Part shown: positions 45,377 through 54,698 of the stretch, piece after piece | Layout of the letters: each line of letters starts with the position of its first letter | Numbering within the stretch: position 1 is the stretch's first letter | Assembly (NCBI GenBank): GCA_963699305.1 | Contig: OY969431.1 | Coordinates: 2,311,574 to 2,375,573 of the forward strand | DNA length: 64,000 nt | Reading direction: 5' to 3' | Source of the DNA: JBGQAS01 sp963699305 | GTDB taxonomy: Bacteria; Chloroflexota; Anaerolineae; Anaerolineales; Anaerolineaceae | The notes under the pieces: generated by a model | Told to the model about the DNA's origin: nothing | Databases searched by the model: none | Seen by the model: the letters and a program-made list of their open reading frames with translations, nothing else | Made by a program: the position numbers and the translations under genes

Positions 45377-46147
45377 TCAGAATTTTAGATGCTTGACAGT
45401 CAATCCATTGTTGATGATCTCATTCAGCGAATCAATGCCGATCTTCAAATGCATCTCTGCAAATCTCGTGGTAACTTTTTTATCACTGGCTTCCGTCTTG
45501 ATACCCTCGGGTGTCATGGGTTGGTCGGAGACCAGCAGCAGAGCGCCGGAGGGGATCTGGTTATAGAATCCAACCGTGAAGATGGTGGCAGTCTCCATAT
45601 CCACTGCCATGCAACGGATGGAGCGTAAATATTCCTTGAATTTTTCATCCTGTTCCCACACACGGCGGTTGGTGGAATACACGGTACCGGTCCAGTAATC
45701 GCGGTCGTGGTTGCGGATGGTAGTGGAAATGGCTTTTTGAAGGTTGAATGCCGGTAATGCCGGAACTTCCGGCGGGAAGTAATCATTGGAGGTGCCTTCA
45801 CCGCGGATGGCAGCGATGGGCAGGATGAGATCACCGAGCTGGTTGATCTTCTTGATCCCGCCGCATTTTCCCAAAAAGAGGACTGCCTTGGGATGGATTG
45901 CGCTCAGTAGATCCATGACGGTGGCGGCGTTAGCGCTCCCCATGCCAAAATTGATGATACTGATCCCACCCGCTGTGGCGCTGGGCATGGGTTTGTCCAA
46001 TCCGCAGAGTTCAACCTTGTTCCATTCAGCAAACGTATGCAGGTAATTGCTAAAATTCACCAGCAAAATATACTCTCCAAATTCTTCCAATGATCTGCCG
46101 GTGTAACGGGGAAGCCAGTTGGTTACAATTTCCTCTTTTGTGGTCAC
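45377..46147 (-). CDS. AMP nucleosidase-like protein (PNP/UDP family)
   Basis: I choose the GTG at 46147 because AGGAG lies 7 bases upstream, giving 256 residues, about the length of the short AMP nucleosidase type; an ATG at 46207 would add 20 residues without a ribosome binding site. Motifs are FGMGSANAATVMDLLSA, VLFLGKCGGIKK, GDLILPIAAIRGEGTSNDYFP and AVDMETATIFTVG with DMET contacting the ribose. This would cleave AMP to adenine and ribose 5-phosphate, in purine balance. A terminator lies between it and the unknown protein before it on the minus strand. Confidence 0.85.
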   Translation of the reverse strand: MTTKEEIVTNWLPRYTGRSLEEFGEYILLVNFSNYLHTFAEWNKVELCGLDKPMPSATAGGISIINFGMGSANAATVMDLLSAIHPKAVLFLGKCGGIKKINQLGDLILPIAAIRGEGTSNDYFPPEVPALPAFNLQKAISTTIRNHDRDYWTGTVYSTNRRVWEQDEKFKEYLRSIRCMAVDMETATIFTVGFYNQIPSGALLLVSDQPMTPEGIKTEASDKKVTTRFAEMHLKIGIDSLNEIINNGLTVKHLKF

Positions 46148-46231
46148 GGTTTTTCTCCTAAATTTCAGTATAAATCCGAAGGGAGGGGTGGTCAACTGGT
46201 TTACCAAACGGGATGCACCAGAATTGGTGAT

Positions 46232-46264
46232 AAAAAAAGGCTTCCGGAGGTTTTTCCGGAAGCC
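46232..46264 (-). terminator. terminator after unknown protein (minus strand)
   Basis: The stem GGCTTCCGG/CCGGAAGCC with an 8-base loop is followed on the minus strand by T7. Confidence 0.85.
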
Positions 46265-46283
46265 TGATGAAAGATGCTACATA

Positions 46284-47540
46284 TTACAGTGCAACGTATG
46301 GCACGTTGACGTATTCGTGAGATATCACATCATCATCAGTATGTGCTTTCTCGTGCCTGTGCTTTTCGCTGGTATCCTCGATATTCCCTTCATTCATCCC
46401 AAGTTTAGCGTTCACCATTTGCATATGCTCGGGCATGCAGCGCAGGTTGCCAAGATTATGGATCCTGTCCACGGTTTTGTTGAACGAGGACACATCCACA
46501 TCGCTGGCGATGGTCAACTGACCCAATACAACCAATGTTGCTTTACCCTTGGCAACAGCCAGTGTGTTTTGCTGCAGGGTGCGGTCGCCATCGATGAGCC
46601 AGAGTTCGCCTTCGTAGAAAATGATATCGGATTTTGTCCAGTCGGTTTTCTCGGTGATGATATTTTTGAGTGCCAAGGGACATATGATCTGCTCGTTGGA
46701 GATCAGTTTTTCAAGTTTTTGTTTTAATAATTTGGGGTCCACGCTGGCTTCTATGTTCACCCATTCCCGGCAGTAGAGCTTGCTGGATTTCATGTTCTCC
46801 AAGGTGTAGTTGGTGATAGTGATGGCTTCTTCAATGAGCTGAAATCCTGCAGGGATGGTGCGAATTTCCTTGACTTGATCTTTCATGAGCTTGCGCAGTT
46901 CGGCAACGTTTTCCTCATGGCACAAGATGCCATCCAATGCATACAGGCGGCGGATCTTTTTACTCATCAGTCCATTGGGGAGAACTTCCGGCAATCGCAG
47001 GGAGCCTGCGGCAACCACGACCGAGCCTTCCACCATCGACGCCAGATATTCCTCATCCAATACGAGGCGCTTTGTGGTAGCGACCAGGTTGGTGGCATCG
47101 TAATAAATGACCGTTCCCTCCTGCAGCTTGATCTTCGATTGAACTGTTTCCGCAAGCCGTTGCGGACAAAGCAAGGGACCTTCAACGACACTGATCTGCT
47201 TGATACCCTTTTGGAGTGATTCCTCGGTCACATCCGGACCAATGGTTGTCAGGCCGAAAATGATCAGTTCAAGCGCCTGTTTTTGATGCTTGAAATAATC
47301 ATTGTCGATGGAGGTGTGGCTCATCAGGATGGTAGCTTCCTGGGAGGCTTCTATAAATCCGCCGACATTAACGACCTCCAGTTTGCGGCTGTCGTTGATC
47401 AATCCTCCGGTTTCTTTCGAATAGAGGATATGGCTCACGTTGACCAACTCGATTGTACCCAGATCATCCTTGGGAGGACGACGGATATCCAAAATCCCCA
47501 CGTTGACAAATTCTGTTCTGATCTTTTTTTCTTTTTCCAT
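46284..47540 (-). CDS. unrecognised beta-rich protein paired with ECF sigma factor
   Basis: The 418-residue product has no signal peptide and no membrane helix. It is rich in Val, Ile, Asn and Gly in short alternating runs, as in a beta-solenoid or bactofilin-like fold. A VNV motif occurs four times: EFVNVGILDI and LVNVSHILYS near the start, VVNVGGFIEA soon after, and YVNVPYVAL at the very end. Two longer parts, GSVVVAAGSLRLPEVLPNG and GKATLVVLGQLTIASDV, repeat the same style. The tail is His- and Asp-rich (KHRHEKAHTDDD). It starts two bases after the ECF sigma gene stop, so they form an operon. Its role, perhaps as regulator or effector of that sigma, is inferred only from this coupling. Confidence 0.7.
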   Translation of the reverse strand: MEKEKKIRTEFVNVGILDIRRPPKDDLGTIELVNVSHILYSKETGGLINDSRKLEVVNVGGFIEASQEATILMSHTSIDNDYFKHQKQALELIIFGLTTIGPDVTEESLQKGIKQISVVEGPLLCPQRLAETVQSKIKLQEGTVIYYDATNLVATTKRLVLDEEYLASMVEGSVVVAAGSLRLPEVLPNGLMSKKIRRLYALDGILCHEENVAELRKLMKDQVKEIRTIPAGFQLIEEAITITNYTLENMKSSKLYCREWVNIEASVDPKLLKQKLEKLISNEQIICPLALKNIITEKTDWTKSDIIFYEGELWLIDGDRTLQQNTLAVAKGKATLVVLGQLTIASDVDVSSFNKTVDRIHNLGNLRCMPEHMQMVNAKLGMNEGNIEDTSEKHRHEKAHTDDDVISHEYVNVPYVAL

Positions 47541-47542
47541 TT

Positions 47543-48058
47543 TTACCTCACCATTTCTCCTTCCTGTAGTTTGCGGAGTCTTTTGATCGCGAGAAAAATC
47601 CGTGAACGGACCGTGGCAGCCGGTATGCCCAATTCCTTGGCAATTTCCTCACCCTTCATTCCAAGAATGAAATGCTGATGAAGCAATTCCCTGTCCTTTT
47701 CCGGCAGCTGGTCGAGCAAGTCATGGAAATTGCTGTTTACCGTCGGCTGTTCATCCCGGAGGTAGTTGGAGATCAAGTGTGCCATGGACCGTGATTCGCG
47801 TTGGTCTTTTCTTTTGTCATCCAGGAATTTATTTTTCAATGTGCGATACATCCATGCCTGCTGCTGGTAAACATTCAAGAAAGACACCAAATCCCTGTTC
47901 GTGAAAACCCGAATCAACGTTTCCTGGACAAGATCCTGCGCCTGGTCGTAATCGCCCGTCAGATGCAAGGCAAAGCGCTGGAGGGATGCTCCAAATTGCT
48001 CATGGAGTTCATCCAGAGTAGTGCCATGAACGGGGGTTGCTTTTTGCGATGATGTCAT
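47543..48058 (-). CDS. ECF-type RNA polymerase sigma factor
   Basis: The 171-residue protein has sigma region 2 (YDQAQDLVQETLIRVF, residues ~39-54) and region 4 (DRELLHQHFILGMKGEEIAKELGIPAATVRSRIFLAIKRL), with a short linker and no region 3, as in extracytoplasmic-function factors. Such factors are usually held by an anti-sigma protein. No membrane anti-sigma gene is nearby; only the unrecognised 418-residue protein follows. The ATG at 48058 has no strong ribosome binding site. What activates it is unknown. Confidence 0.9.
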   Translation of the reverse strand: MTSSQKATPVHGTTLDELHEQFGASLQRFALHLTGDYDQAQDLVQETLIRVFTNRDLVSFLNVYQQQAWMYRTLKNKFLDDKRKDQRESRSMAHLISNYLRDEQPTVNSNFHDLLDQLPEKDRELLHQHFILGMKGEEIAKELGIPAATVRSRIFLAIKRLRKLQEGEMVR

Positions 48059-48233
48059 TGGCGTTCTACCGCTGGGTGCGATCTCATACTCCTTTCACCA
48101 TTAATAACGCTGGAAATACAGTATTTGTTTGATGTTACGAAGTAATGAATGTCACGCAATATAAAGCTGGCGGACACCCAGGAATAATTATAGCGGGGTG
48201 TATAATCTGCCTGACACCATTGTGACATAAAAT

Positions 48234-50012
48234 ATGAAAACGCTTACATTTGTTTTTCAATTTGCCCGCAAGTATTCTCTGTCGCTCGGCCTTGCCATCC
48301 TCAGCATGCTTTCTCTGGTGGGAGTGCAACTGGTCATCCCATGGTTGATCAAGCTGCTGATCAGCTCGGTAAGCGGCACCACCCTTTCCCCGGACACAAT
48401 GAACTACATCGGCAACCTGGCGCTGATTGCGCTGGGTGTGTATGTCGTTCGGGCTGGACTCCAGTTTCTGCGTTCCTACATGGCGCACATTGCCGGCTGG
48501 GGTGTTGTGGCGGATTTACGCAAGCATGTGTTTGACCATCTCCAACGCTTGAGCCTACGGTTTTATGAGGACAAGCAGACCGGTCAGATGATGTCACGGG
48601 TTGTGAATGATACCGATCTCTTCGAGCAGCTGATTGCGCACGCCATCCCGGACGTTGTGGTGAACATCCTCACATTCATCGGAGTGAGCCTGGTGCTGTT
48701 TTTCCTGAACTGGAAACTGACCCTGATTTCCATGGTTCCCATCCCGCTGGTGATCCTTTCGCTGCAGATGTATGCCAAGCGCGTCCGCCCGGCATTTGTC
48801 AACCGGCAAAAGGAACTCGGTGAGCTGAACGCCATCCTCAACGACAGCATTTCCGGGATACGTGAGATCAAGGCTTTCACACGCGAGGAGGAAGCGCTTG
48901 AACGGGTGGGACGTGGGATCGATCACTACCGCACGTCTTTGTTGAGCGCTCTGCGCCTGATGGCGACCTTCCAACCCTTTGTTGAATTTACATCATCGCT
49001 GGGTGTGCTGGTGGTGATCTTTTTTGGCGGCAAGCTGGCATTCCAGGGAGTACTCCCGGTGGCAGACCTGGTGGCGTTCTTCCTGTATCTCGACCTGTTT
49101 TACCAACCGGTGCGCAACCTAAGCAGCGCCTGGGAAGCTGTTCAAAACTCGCTTGCCGGAGCGGACCGTGTTTCCGAACTGCTTGACGTTGAACCGGAGC
49201 CACACCATCTCTCGGGGGCATTCAAGATCAAGGGTAGGGCACTGGGACATATTCAATACAAGGACGTCATTTTTCATTATGCAAAAGGTGAGACCGTACT
49301 GGAAGAGATTAACCTGGAAATTCCCGCACACAGCAAGGTGGCACTTGTGGGACCCACCGGGGTAGGCAAGTCCACCATGGTCAGCCTGCTGCCGCGTTTC
49401 TACGATGTAACTTCCGGGTCCATCCAGCTCGATGGACGCGATATCCGTGACATCCAACTGGAAAGCCTCAGGAAGCAAGTCAGCATCGTGCTGCAGGATG
49501 TTTTTCTGTTCCATGGCACGGTGCGCGATAACATCCTGTTTGGCAAGCCAAACGCCAAAGAAAAGGATGTGATTGCAGCCGCGCGCGCTGCCAATGCAGA
49601 CGAATTCATCGAACGGTTAACGGATGGGTACGATACCTTTATTGGAGAGCGCGGCGTGAAGTTATCCGGAGGACAGAAACAACGGCTCTCCATCGCGAGA
49701 GCGGTATTAAAGGATACTCCCATCCTCATATTAGATGAAGCAACTTCCGCAGTGGATACCGAAACTGAATTGCTAATCCAGCAAGCGCTTGAACGATTGA
49801 TGGTTGGGCGCACAACCATCATCATCGCCCATCGGTTATCCACCATCCGCAATTCCGATAAAATCGTGGTACTCGAAGGAAAGCGCATTATCGAATCCGG
49901 CACACATGTTGAGTTAATGAAACAAAAAGGCTTATACCGCCGGCTGGCTTCGGTTCAGCAGAACCTGATTGAGGATAATGGCAAAAGCCATTTGCTTGCC
50001 GCAGATGAGTAA
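48234..50012 (+). CDS. ABC exporter, fused permease and ATPase
   Basis: The 592-residue half-transporter has six membrane helices in its first ~320 residues, with an ABC-exporter coupling region, and an ATPase: Walker A VGPTGVGKSTMVSLL, Q-loop VLQDVFLF, signature LSGGQKQRLSIARAV, Walker B LILDEATSAVD and the switch His in IIAHRLSTI. It works as a dimer in export of lipids, peptides or drugs; the substrate is not determined. TATAAT at 48201-48206 is the likely promoter. The next gene, an MFS exporter, overlaps its last bases. Confidence 0.92.
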   Translation: MKTLTFVFQFARKYSLSLGLAILSMLSLVGVQLVIPWLIKLLISSVSGTTLSPDTMNYIGNLALIALGVYVVRAGLQFLRSYMAHIAGWGVVADLRKHVFDHLQRLSLRFYEDKQTGQMMSRVVNDTDLFEQLIAHAIPDVVVNILTFIGVSLVLFFLNWKLTLISMVPIPLVILSLQMYAKRVRPAFVNRQKELGELNAILNDSISGIREIKAFTREEEALERVGRGIDHYRTSLLSALRLMATFQPFVEFTSSLGVLVVIFFGGKLAFQGVLPVADLVAFFLYLDLFYQPVRNLSSAWEAVQNSLAGADRVSELLDVEPEPHHLSGAFKIKGRALGHIQYKDVIFHYAKGETVLEEINLEIPAHSKVALVGPTGVGKSTMVSLLPRFYDVTSGSIQLDGRDIRDIQLESLRKQVSIVLQDVFLFHGTVRDNILFGKPNAKEKDVIAAARAANADEFIERLTDGYDTFIGERGVKLSGGQKQRLSIARAVLKDTPILILDEATSAVDTETELLIQQALERLMVGRTTIIIAHRLSTIRNSDKIVVLEGKRIIESGTHVELMKQKGLYRRLASVQQNLIEDNGKSHLLAADE

Positions 50013-51441
50013 ACCGAAGGTGTCTTCCAAGGAGATCATGCCAAATTCCGACAAATCCAAGTGGTGGGTGTTCGCTTCCATCGGTTTAGGAACCTTTATG
50101 TCCGCACTCGACAGCAGCGTGGTGAACACCATATTGCCCGAGTTGCGATCTTTTTTTACAAGTAATGTTGCCACTGTGCAATGGGTGGTCGTAATTTACC
50201 TGTTGGCGGTCAGCAGTTTACTCCTGTTCTTCGGTCGATTGGGAGATATCCAAGGCAATAAACGTGTTTATATCATCGGCTTCATCGTATTTGTCATCAG
50301 TTCAGCACTGTGCGGTCTGGCTCCCTCCGTGCTGGTTTTGGTTCTGGCTCGTGCTGTACAGGCCATCGGCGGTGCCATGCTGCTTGCCAATGGACCTGCA
50401 ATCCTGACCAAGAATTTCCCACCCCATCAACGGGGTCAGGTATTGGGGTTGCAAGCCACCATGACCTATCTTGGCTTGTCCATCGGTCCGGCACTCGGCG
50501 GATGGCTGACCCACAGCCTGGGATGGCGATCGGTTTTCTATATCAATGTGCCGGTCGGAATTTTTGCCACGCTTATTGCCATCAAATTCATTAAGCAGGA
50601 TCGAACAGAAATCCTTGCCGGTGAGAAATTCGATATCCTGGGTGCTGTGTTGTTTGCCGGGGGTTTATCTGCCTTCCTGCTGGGATTGAACAAAGGTTCG
50701 GAGTGGGGGTGGGGGTCTCCCGCTGTGGTGGGTGCAGTCATCGGGGCATTGATATTGATCGGCACTTTCATATGGCATGAGAATCGGATTGCAAGCCCCA
50801 TGCTGGATCTGACGTTGTTCAAAAGCCGATTATTCAATATCAGCACCATGAGTGCAGTGTTCAACTACATTTGTCTTTACAGCGTGATTTTTTTATTGCC
50901 TTTCTATCTTATCCAGGGGCGTGGCTTGAATACCGCCCAAGCGGGGTTGCTGCTCACCGCGCAGCCTATCATCATGGCAATCACAGCTCCATTGAGTGGT
51001 TTGCTTTCCGATAAGATCGGCTCACGGTCCCTTTCCACGCTGGGGATGGCGATCATCGCGATCGGTCTGCTTGTGCTATCCCGCCTGAATAGCACCTCCG
51101 GGAACCTTCAAATCCTGGGCAGCCTGGCAATCACCGGATTGGGCACCGGCATTTTCATCTCACCAAATACCAGTGCGCTGCTCGGCAGCGCCCCACGCGA
51201 ACGACAGGGGATTGCTTCCGGAATCCTGGCAACTGCCCGCAACGTGGGTATGGTGCTTGGAATTGGCATGGCGGGTGCCATCTTTACCAGTGTCGTTCAC
51301 GCAAAAGGTGATGCGGGAGTATTTGAAGGCATCAGCACCGCCTTATTGGCAGCGACCGTAATTGCCATCCTGGGGACACTGGTTTCCGCAATCCGGGGAA
51401 AAGAAGATCCGCATAAACCAATTGAATCCAAAAAAGTTTAA
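50005..51441 (+). CDS. DHA2-type (14-TM) MFS exporter
   Basis: The protein is 478 residues from the ATG at 50005, which overlaps the ABC gene stop; ATG 50038 with AAGGAG just before it is an alternative, giving 467 residues. It has the drug:H+ antiporter motif pattern: LDSSVVNTILPEL in helix 1, GRLGDIQGNKRVY (motif A), GPALGGWLTHSLGWRSVFYINVP (motif C region split over helix 5) and 14 helices. It probably removes drugs or metabolites. A strong terminator follows at 51505. The overlap with the exporter upstream suggests a two-gene efflux operon. Confidence 0.9.
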   Translation: MSKPKVSSKEIMPNSDKSKWWVFASIGLGTFMSALDSSVVNTILPELRSFFTSNVATVQWVVVIYLLAVSSLLLFFGRLGDIQGNKRVYIIGFIVFVISSALCGLAPSVLVLVLARAVQAIGGAMLLANGPAILTKNFPPHQRGQVLGLQATMTYLGLSIGPALGGWLTHSLGWRSVFYINVPVGIFATLIAIKFIKQDRTEILAGEKFDILGAVLFAGGLSAFLLGLNKGSEWGWGSPAVVGAVIGALILIGTFIWHENRIASPMLDLTLFKSRLFNISTMSAVFNYICLYSVIFLLPFYLIQGRGLNTAQAGLLLTAQPIIMAITAPLSGLLSDKIGSRSLSTLGMAIIAIGLLVLSRLNSTSGNLQILGSLAITGLGTGIFISPNTSALLGSAPRERQGIASGILATARNVGMVLGIGMAGAIFTSVVHAKGDAGVFEGISTALLAATVIAILGTLVSAIRGKEDPHKPIESKKV

Positions 51442-51504
51442 AACAAGCTTTTGGAATATTGCCGCACGGTTATGGCAATTGCTGTCACCATCGCTGAGTC
51501 AACA

Positions 51505-51541
51505 AATCAACCCGTCGGACCCAAACAACGGGTTGATTTTT
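51505..51541 (+). terminator. terminator after MFS exporter
   Basis: The stem AATCAACCCGT/ACGGGTTGATT with a 12-base loop ends in a T-run. Confidence 0.85.
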
Positions 51542-51584
51542 ATGTGTCATTTGACGGAATTTCTATATAATATTATTCAATAAA

Positions 51585-52775
51585 ATGAAACGATTTATTA
51601 AAGAGCCGTATCGGTGGGTGTATTTCCTTTCAGCGGGGTTCTTATACCTCGGCTGTGTCCTACGGTCCATTATCTATTACGAATCTGTTGACTTGATACA
51701 GGTGTTGGTCATCTTGTTAATCTGGCTGGGACTGTATGTTGCAGAAATATTCATCACACCCAACTGGCATCCCTTCATCTACTTCTACCTGTTTATCCAA
51801 TCGGTTTTGATTTTTGTTGTGACGTATATCCATACGGAGCCAGATTTTTTCTGCGTTTTATTTGCCATATTGGGGATGCAAATCATGCAGGCGATCAAAC
51901 CCGGATTGGGAGTTTTCATCATCGCCCTTTTCACACCATTGACGGCGCTCAGCCTTACAAGGGTCTATGGATGGGATCAAATTTTACCCCTCGCATTTGT
52001 GTATTTGGCTGCGAATGTACTTCTCAGTTCATACGTATATCTGGCAAGACGGACAACGGAGGCTCGGGCACGGAATGAACATTTGATGGATGAACTGCAT
52101 AGCGCAAATGACCAATTGCAAGTCTATGCCAGGGAACTGGAACAATTCTCCGTGGCACACGAGCGAAATCGCCTTGCGCGCGAACTGCATGATTCGGTGA
52201 CACAAACCATCTTCAGCATGACCTTGACCACACAATCCGCGCGGCTGCTGCTCAAGCAGGATCCGTCACAGGTAAGTGTCCAATTGGACAGACTAAATCT
52301 GCTTGCACATAATGCACAGAAAGAAATGCATCAATTGATTTCGCAATTGACCCCCATGAAAAATCAAAGGAAAAGCCTGGCGGCTCAATTAAAGGATCAT
52401 ATTGATCAGCAGTTAATTACAGACGTCATAAAAGTTTCAATGGAAGTATCCGGCGATAAAGTTCTGAAGACGAACGAAGAACAGAGCCTGTTTCGGATCG
52501 CGCAGGAAGCCCTCAATAATATTATCAAGCACTCCCATTCGAAGCAGGCAACCATCCGGCTCCACATGGATGAACCCTACTGGATGGATATTGAGGATCA
52601 GGGGCAGGGCTTTGATCCAGATCATCCAGCAAACGGTTCGGGTGTTGGTTTAGCGAGCATGCGGGAGCGGGCGGAGGGGATTGGCTGGAAATTTGACATT
52701 CGCAGCAGCCCCAACAAAGGGACCATCGTGCGAGTGGAAAAACGAAGGCGAAAACGAGGGAGCGGAAATGGCTAA
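51585..52775 (+). CDS. membrane sensor histidine kinase, NarL-type (HisKA_3)
   Basis: The 396-residue kinase has about six membrane helices (residues ~13-155), a coiled linker, and HisKA_3 dimer helices with the phosphorylated His202 in RNRLARELHDSV. The ATPase domain has the N-box FRIAQEALNNIIKHSHS, G1 DQGQGFDP and G2 GSGVGLASMRERA. It senses an unknown membrane signal and passes phosphate to the LuxR-type regulator whose start overlaps its stop by 8 bases. Upstream, TTGACG then TATTCA at 17 bases may be its promoter. Confidence 0.92.
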   Translation: MKRFIKEPYRWVYFLSAGFLYLGCVLRSIIYYESVDLIQVLVILLIWLGLYVAEIFITPNWHPFIYFYLFIQSVLIFVVTYIHTEPDFFCVLFAILGMQIMQAIKPGLGVFIIALFTPLTALSLTRVYGWDQILPLAFVYLAANVLLSSYVYLARRTTEARARNEHLMDELHSANDQLQVYARELEQFSVAHERNRLARELHDSVTQTIFSMTLTTQSARLLLKQDPSQVSVQLDRLNLLAHNAQKEMHQLISQLTPMKNQRKSLAAQLKDHIDQQLITDVIKVSMEVSGDKVLKTNEEQSLFRIAQEALNNIIKHSHSKQATIRLHMDEPYWMDIEDQGQGFDPDHPANGSGVGLASMRERAEGIGWKFDIRSSPNKGTIVRVEKRRRKRGSGNG

Positions 52776-53428
52776 AAAAGAAAAGATCAGGGTCCTCATC
52801 GTGGATGACCACCGGGTCGTGCGCCAGGGATTACGCAGCTTCCTGGAGCTGCAGGATGATATGGAGGTCTGCGGAGAAGCCGGTGATGGCATGGAAGCCA
52901 TCGAACTGACCGCAAAACTGAAACCGGGCGTTGTCTTGATGGACCTCGTGATGCCGGTGATGGATGGCATCACCGCCACACAGCAGATAAAAGCATTAGG
53001 CACAGCGACGAAAATCATCGCGCTGACCAGCTTCACCGAGGATGACAAGGTTTTCCCGGCCATCCAGGCAGGTGCATCCAGCTATTTACTCAAAGATGTA
53101 TCTCCCGATGAACTGGTGGAAGCCATCCGGGCAGTACACCGCGGTGAAAACCGGCTGCACCCCAGCATCACCCGCAAGCTGATGGACCAGGTGACTCACA
53201 AGGATAAACCTGCGACAGAAAGGAACTCCGGGTTGACCGACCGTGAGCTGGATGTGATCCGGTTGATTGCCGATGGCTCCAGCAACCAGGCGATCGCAAA
53301 AAAACTGGTCATCAGCGAGAAAACGGTGAAGACCCACGTCAGCAATATATCTGGGTAAATTGAATCTGCAGGACCGTACCCAACTGGCGATCTTCGCCAT
53401 TAAAAACGGGTTGAGCAAAGGTAAATAG
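52768..53428 (+). CDS. NarL/LuxR-type response regulator, frameshifted near its end
   Basis: The ATG at 52768 lies inside the kinase gene end and gives 219 residues when repaired. The receiver has acidic residues VDDH, the phosphorylated Asp in VLMDLVMPVMDG, Thr/Ser in ALTSFTEDD and the conserved Lys in YLLKDVSPDE. The LuxR helix-turn-helix starts at LTDRELDVIRLIADG. The reported frame ends at 53358 inside the recognition helix. One base removed near 53347-53350 restores LGKLNLQDRTQLAIFAIKNGL to a TAG at 53426. The next gene begins at the following base. It should bind DNA and control targets of the kinase. Confidence 0.88.
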
Positions 53429-54235
53429 TTGAAAAATACGAACGCCATGCCAGTAAAAGCGCATCGATCGGAACCCAATATATGGAGTGTTATTGCCGTC
53501 TATGCATTTTTCCTGGCTGCCATCACCCGGACGTTTGCCTGGATCGATGACCCGGAACGTTTACGATGGTTCCTTGGTTTTGAAATTGCATTTGCATTAT
53601 TGATGTCGTGGATGATCTGGTTTCCCGGAAAGAAACGATGGCTGCATCATGTGTGCGTGCTGACCCAGGTGGGCATCGTCATTGGGCTGGAATTACTGGC
53701 TCCCGAGGAGGATTTTGCCAACGTACTTTTTATCATGGTCAGCTACCAGATTGGATTGCTTTTCCAGGGGCGAGCGTTCTGGTATTGGGCAGGAGCGATC
53801 CTGTTCATTACCTGCAGTTCCCTGGTGGTCACCACGGGTTTTCTGGAAGGGATCGCCAAATCTTTCCTCAACATGGCAGGCGCATTAACGGTCATGGCTT
53901 ATTTCATTGCCAATCGGGATGCCAACCGGGCAAAAGCAGAACGAGAAATCATGTTAAAGCAGCTCCAGGAAACCAACCAAAAATTGAAAGCCTATTCGGA
54001 ACAAGTGGAAGAATTAGCCACTCTGGAAGAACGCAATCGATTGGCGCGCGAGCTGCACGACTCGGTATCACAAACGCTGTTCAGTATTACGCTGAGCACG
54101 CGCGCGGCTCAGATGATGTTACAGAAAAATCCGAAAAAATTATCCAGGCAATTGGAAGATCTCCAGCATTTGACTGAAGTTGCCCTGTCAGAAATCCGCA
54201 CGATGATCACCCAGCTCCGTCCACATAAAGGGTAG
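53429..54235 (+). CDS. histidine-kinase-like protein without ATPase domain
   Basis: The TTG at 53429 follows the regulator stop directly, with AAAGG seven bases upstream; an ATG at 53447 is possible. The 268-residue protein has about five to six membrane helices (residues ~15-155), a coiled linker and a HisKA_3 dimerisation helix with His210 in RNRLARELHDSV, like the kinase at 51585. It then stops at LRPHKG, where the ATPase domain should begin, and a terminator starts 16 bases later, so no ATPase part is hidden by a frameshift nearby. It may be a phosphotransfer partner or competitor of the neighbour kinase, or a truncated relic. Confidence 0.75.
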   Translation: MKNTNAMPVKAHRSEPNIWSVIAVYAFFLAAITRTFAWIDDPERLRWFLGFEIAFALLMSWMIWFPGKKRWLHHVCVLTQVGIVIGLELLAPEEDFANVLFIMVSYQIGLLFQGRAFWYWAGAILFITCSSLVVTTGFLEGIAKSFLNMAGALTVMAYFIANRDANRAKAEREIMLKQLQETNQKLKAYSEQVEELATLEERNRLARELHDSVSQTLFSITLSTRAAQMMLQKNPKKLSRQLEDLQHLTEVALSEIRTMITQLRPHKG

Positions 54236-54251
54236 ATTCTTTTCCGTTGTC

Positions 54252-54299
54252 AGCCACCCCCGAGGTGGCTTTTTTCATCTACATCTTCCGATGTAGATG
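54252..54299 (+). terminator. terminator followed by second hairpin
   Basis: AGCCACC/GGTGGCT plus T5 (54252-54275) is a terminator. It is followed at once by a perfect 10-bp hairpin, CATCTACATC-TTCC-GATGTAGATG (54276-54299). Confidence 0.8.
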
Positions 54300-54439
54300 T
54301 TCTCATCCCAAAGCCTAATCAAAACAATCCACCTATCGAAGCATGAAGAATCATCCACCGGCTCGATGTGCGAAGGATCGGTTTTCCGTATCATGGGGTC
54401 ACGAATGAAAAACGAAATTGGAAATTACAGGAGAAAAAA

Positions 54440-54670
54440 ATGATGACACCTTACTTAAACAACAGCAGCAAAATGATCGTCTTCAGCAGCATATTGCTGA
54501 CCATGGCAATCGTTGCATGCGACCAGCTTGAAAAAGCCGGCATGCCCGCCTTCGTTTATGACGATCCGAGCGGATACGTCGTTGTCGTCCCCAACGATTA
54601 CGCCGAAGAATCCACCCGCCTGCTCGAAGGCGAACCGCATTTTGGCGAAATCTACCTTTATCAAAAGTAG
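54440..54670 (+). CDS. small predicted lipoprotein
   Basis: The ATG at 54440 has AGGAG in front and gives 76 residues; a GTG-type start at 54368 lacks these signs. A hydrophobic helix ends in the lipobox AIVAC, and the mature part is only about 46 acidic residues with DDPSGYVVVVPNDYAEEST. I recognise no family. It lies between the kinase-like gene and a stand-alone receiver, separated from the former by a terminator. Confidence 0.65.
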   Translation: MMTPYLNNSSKMIVFSSILLTMAIVACDQLEKAGMPAFVYDDPSGYVVVVPNDYAEESTRLLEGEPHFGEIYLYQK

Positions 54671-54698
54671 ATAAAGGATTTCGAAACGAGCTGCTGAA

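Noticed and set aside
53429..54235. Kinase ATPase domain hidden by a frameshift
   Set aside because: A terminator hairpin begins 16 bases after the stop, and no ATPase motif occurs in any frame before the next gene.
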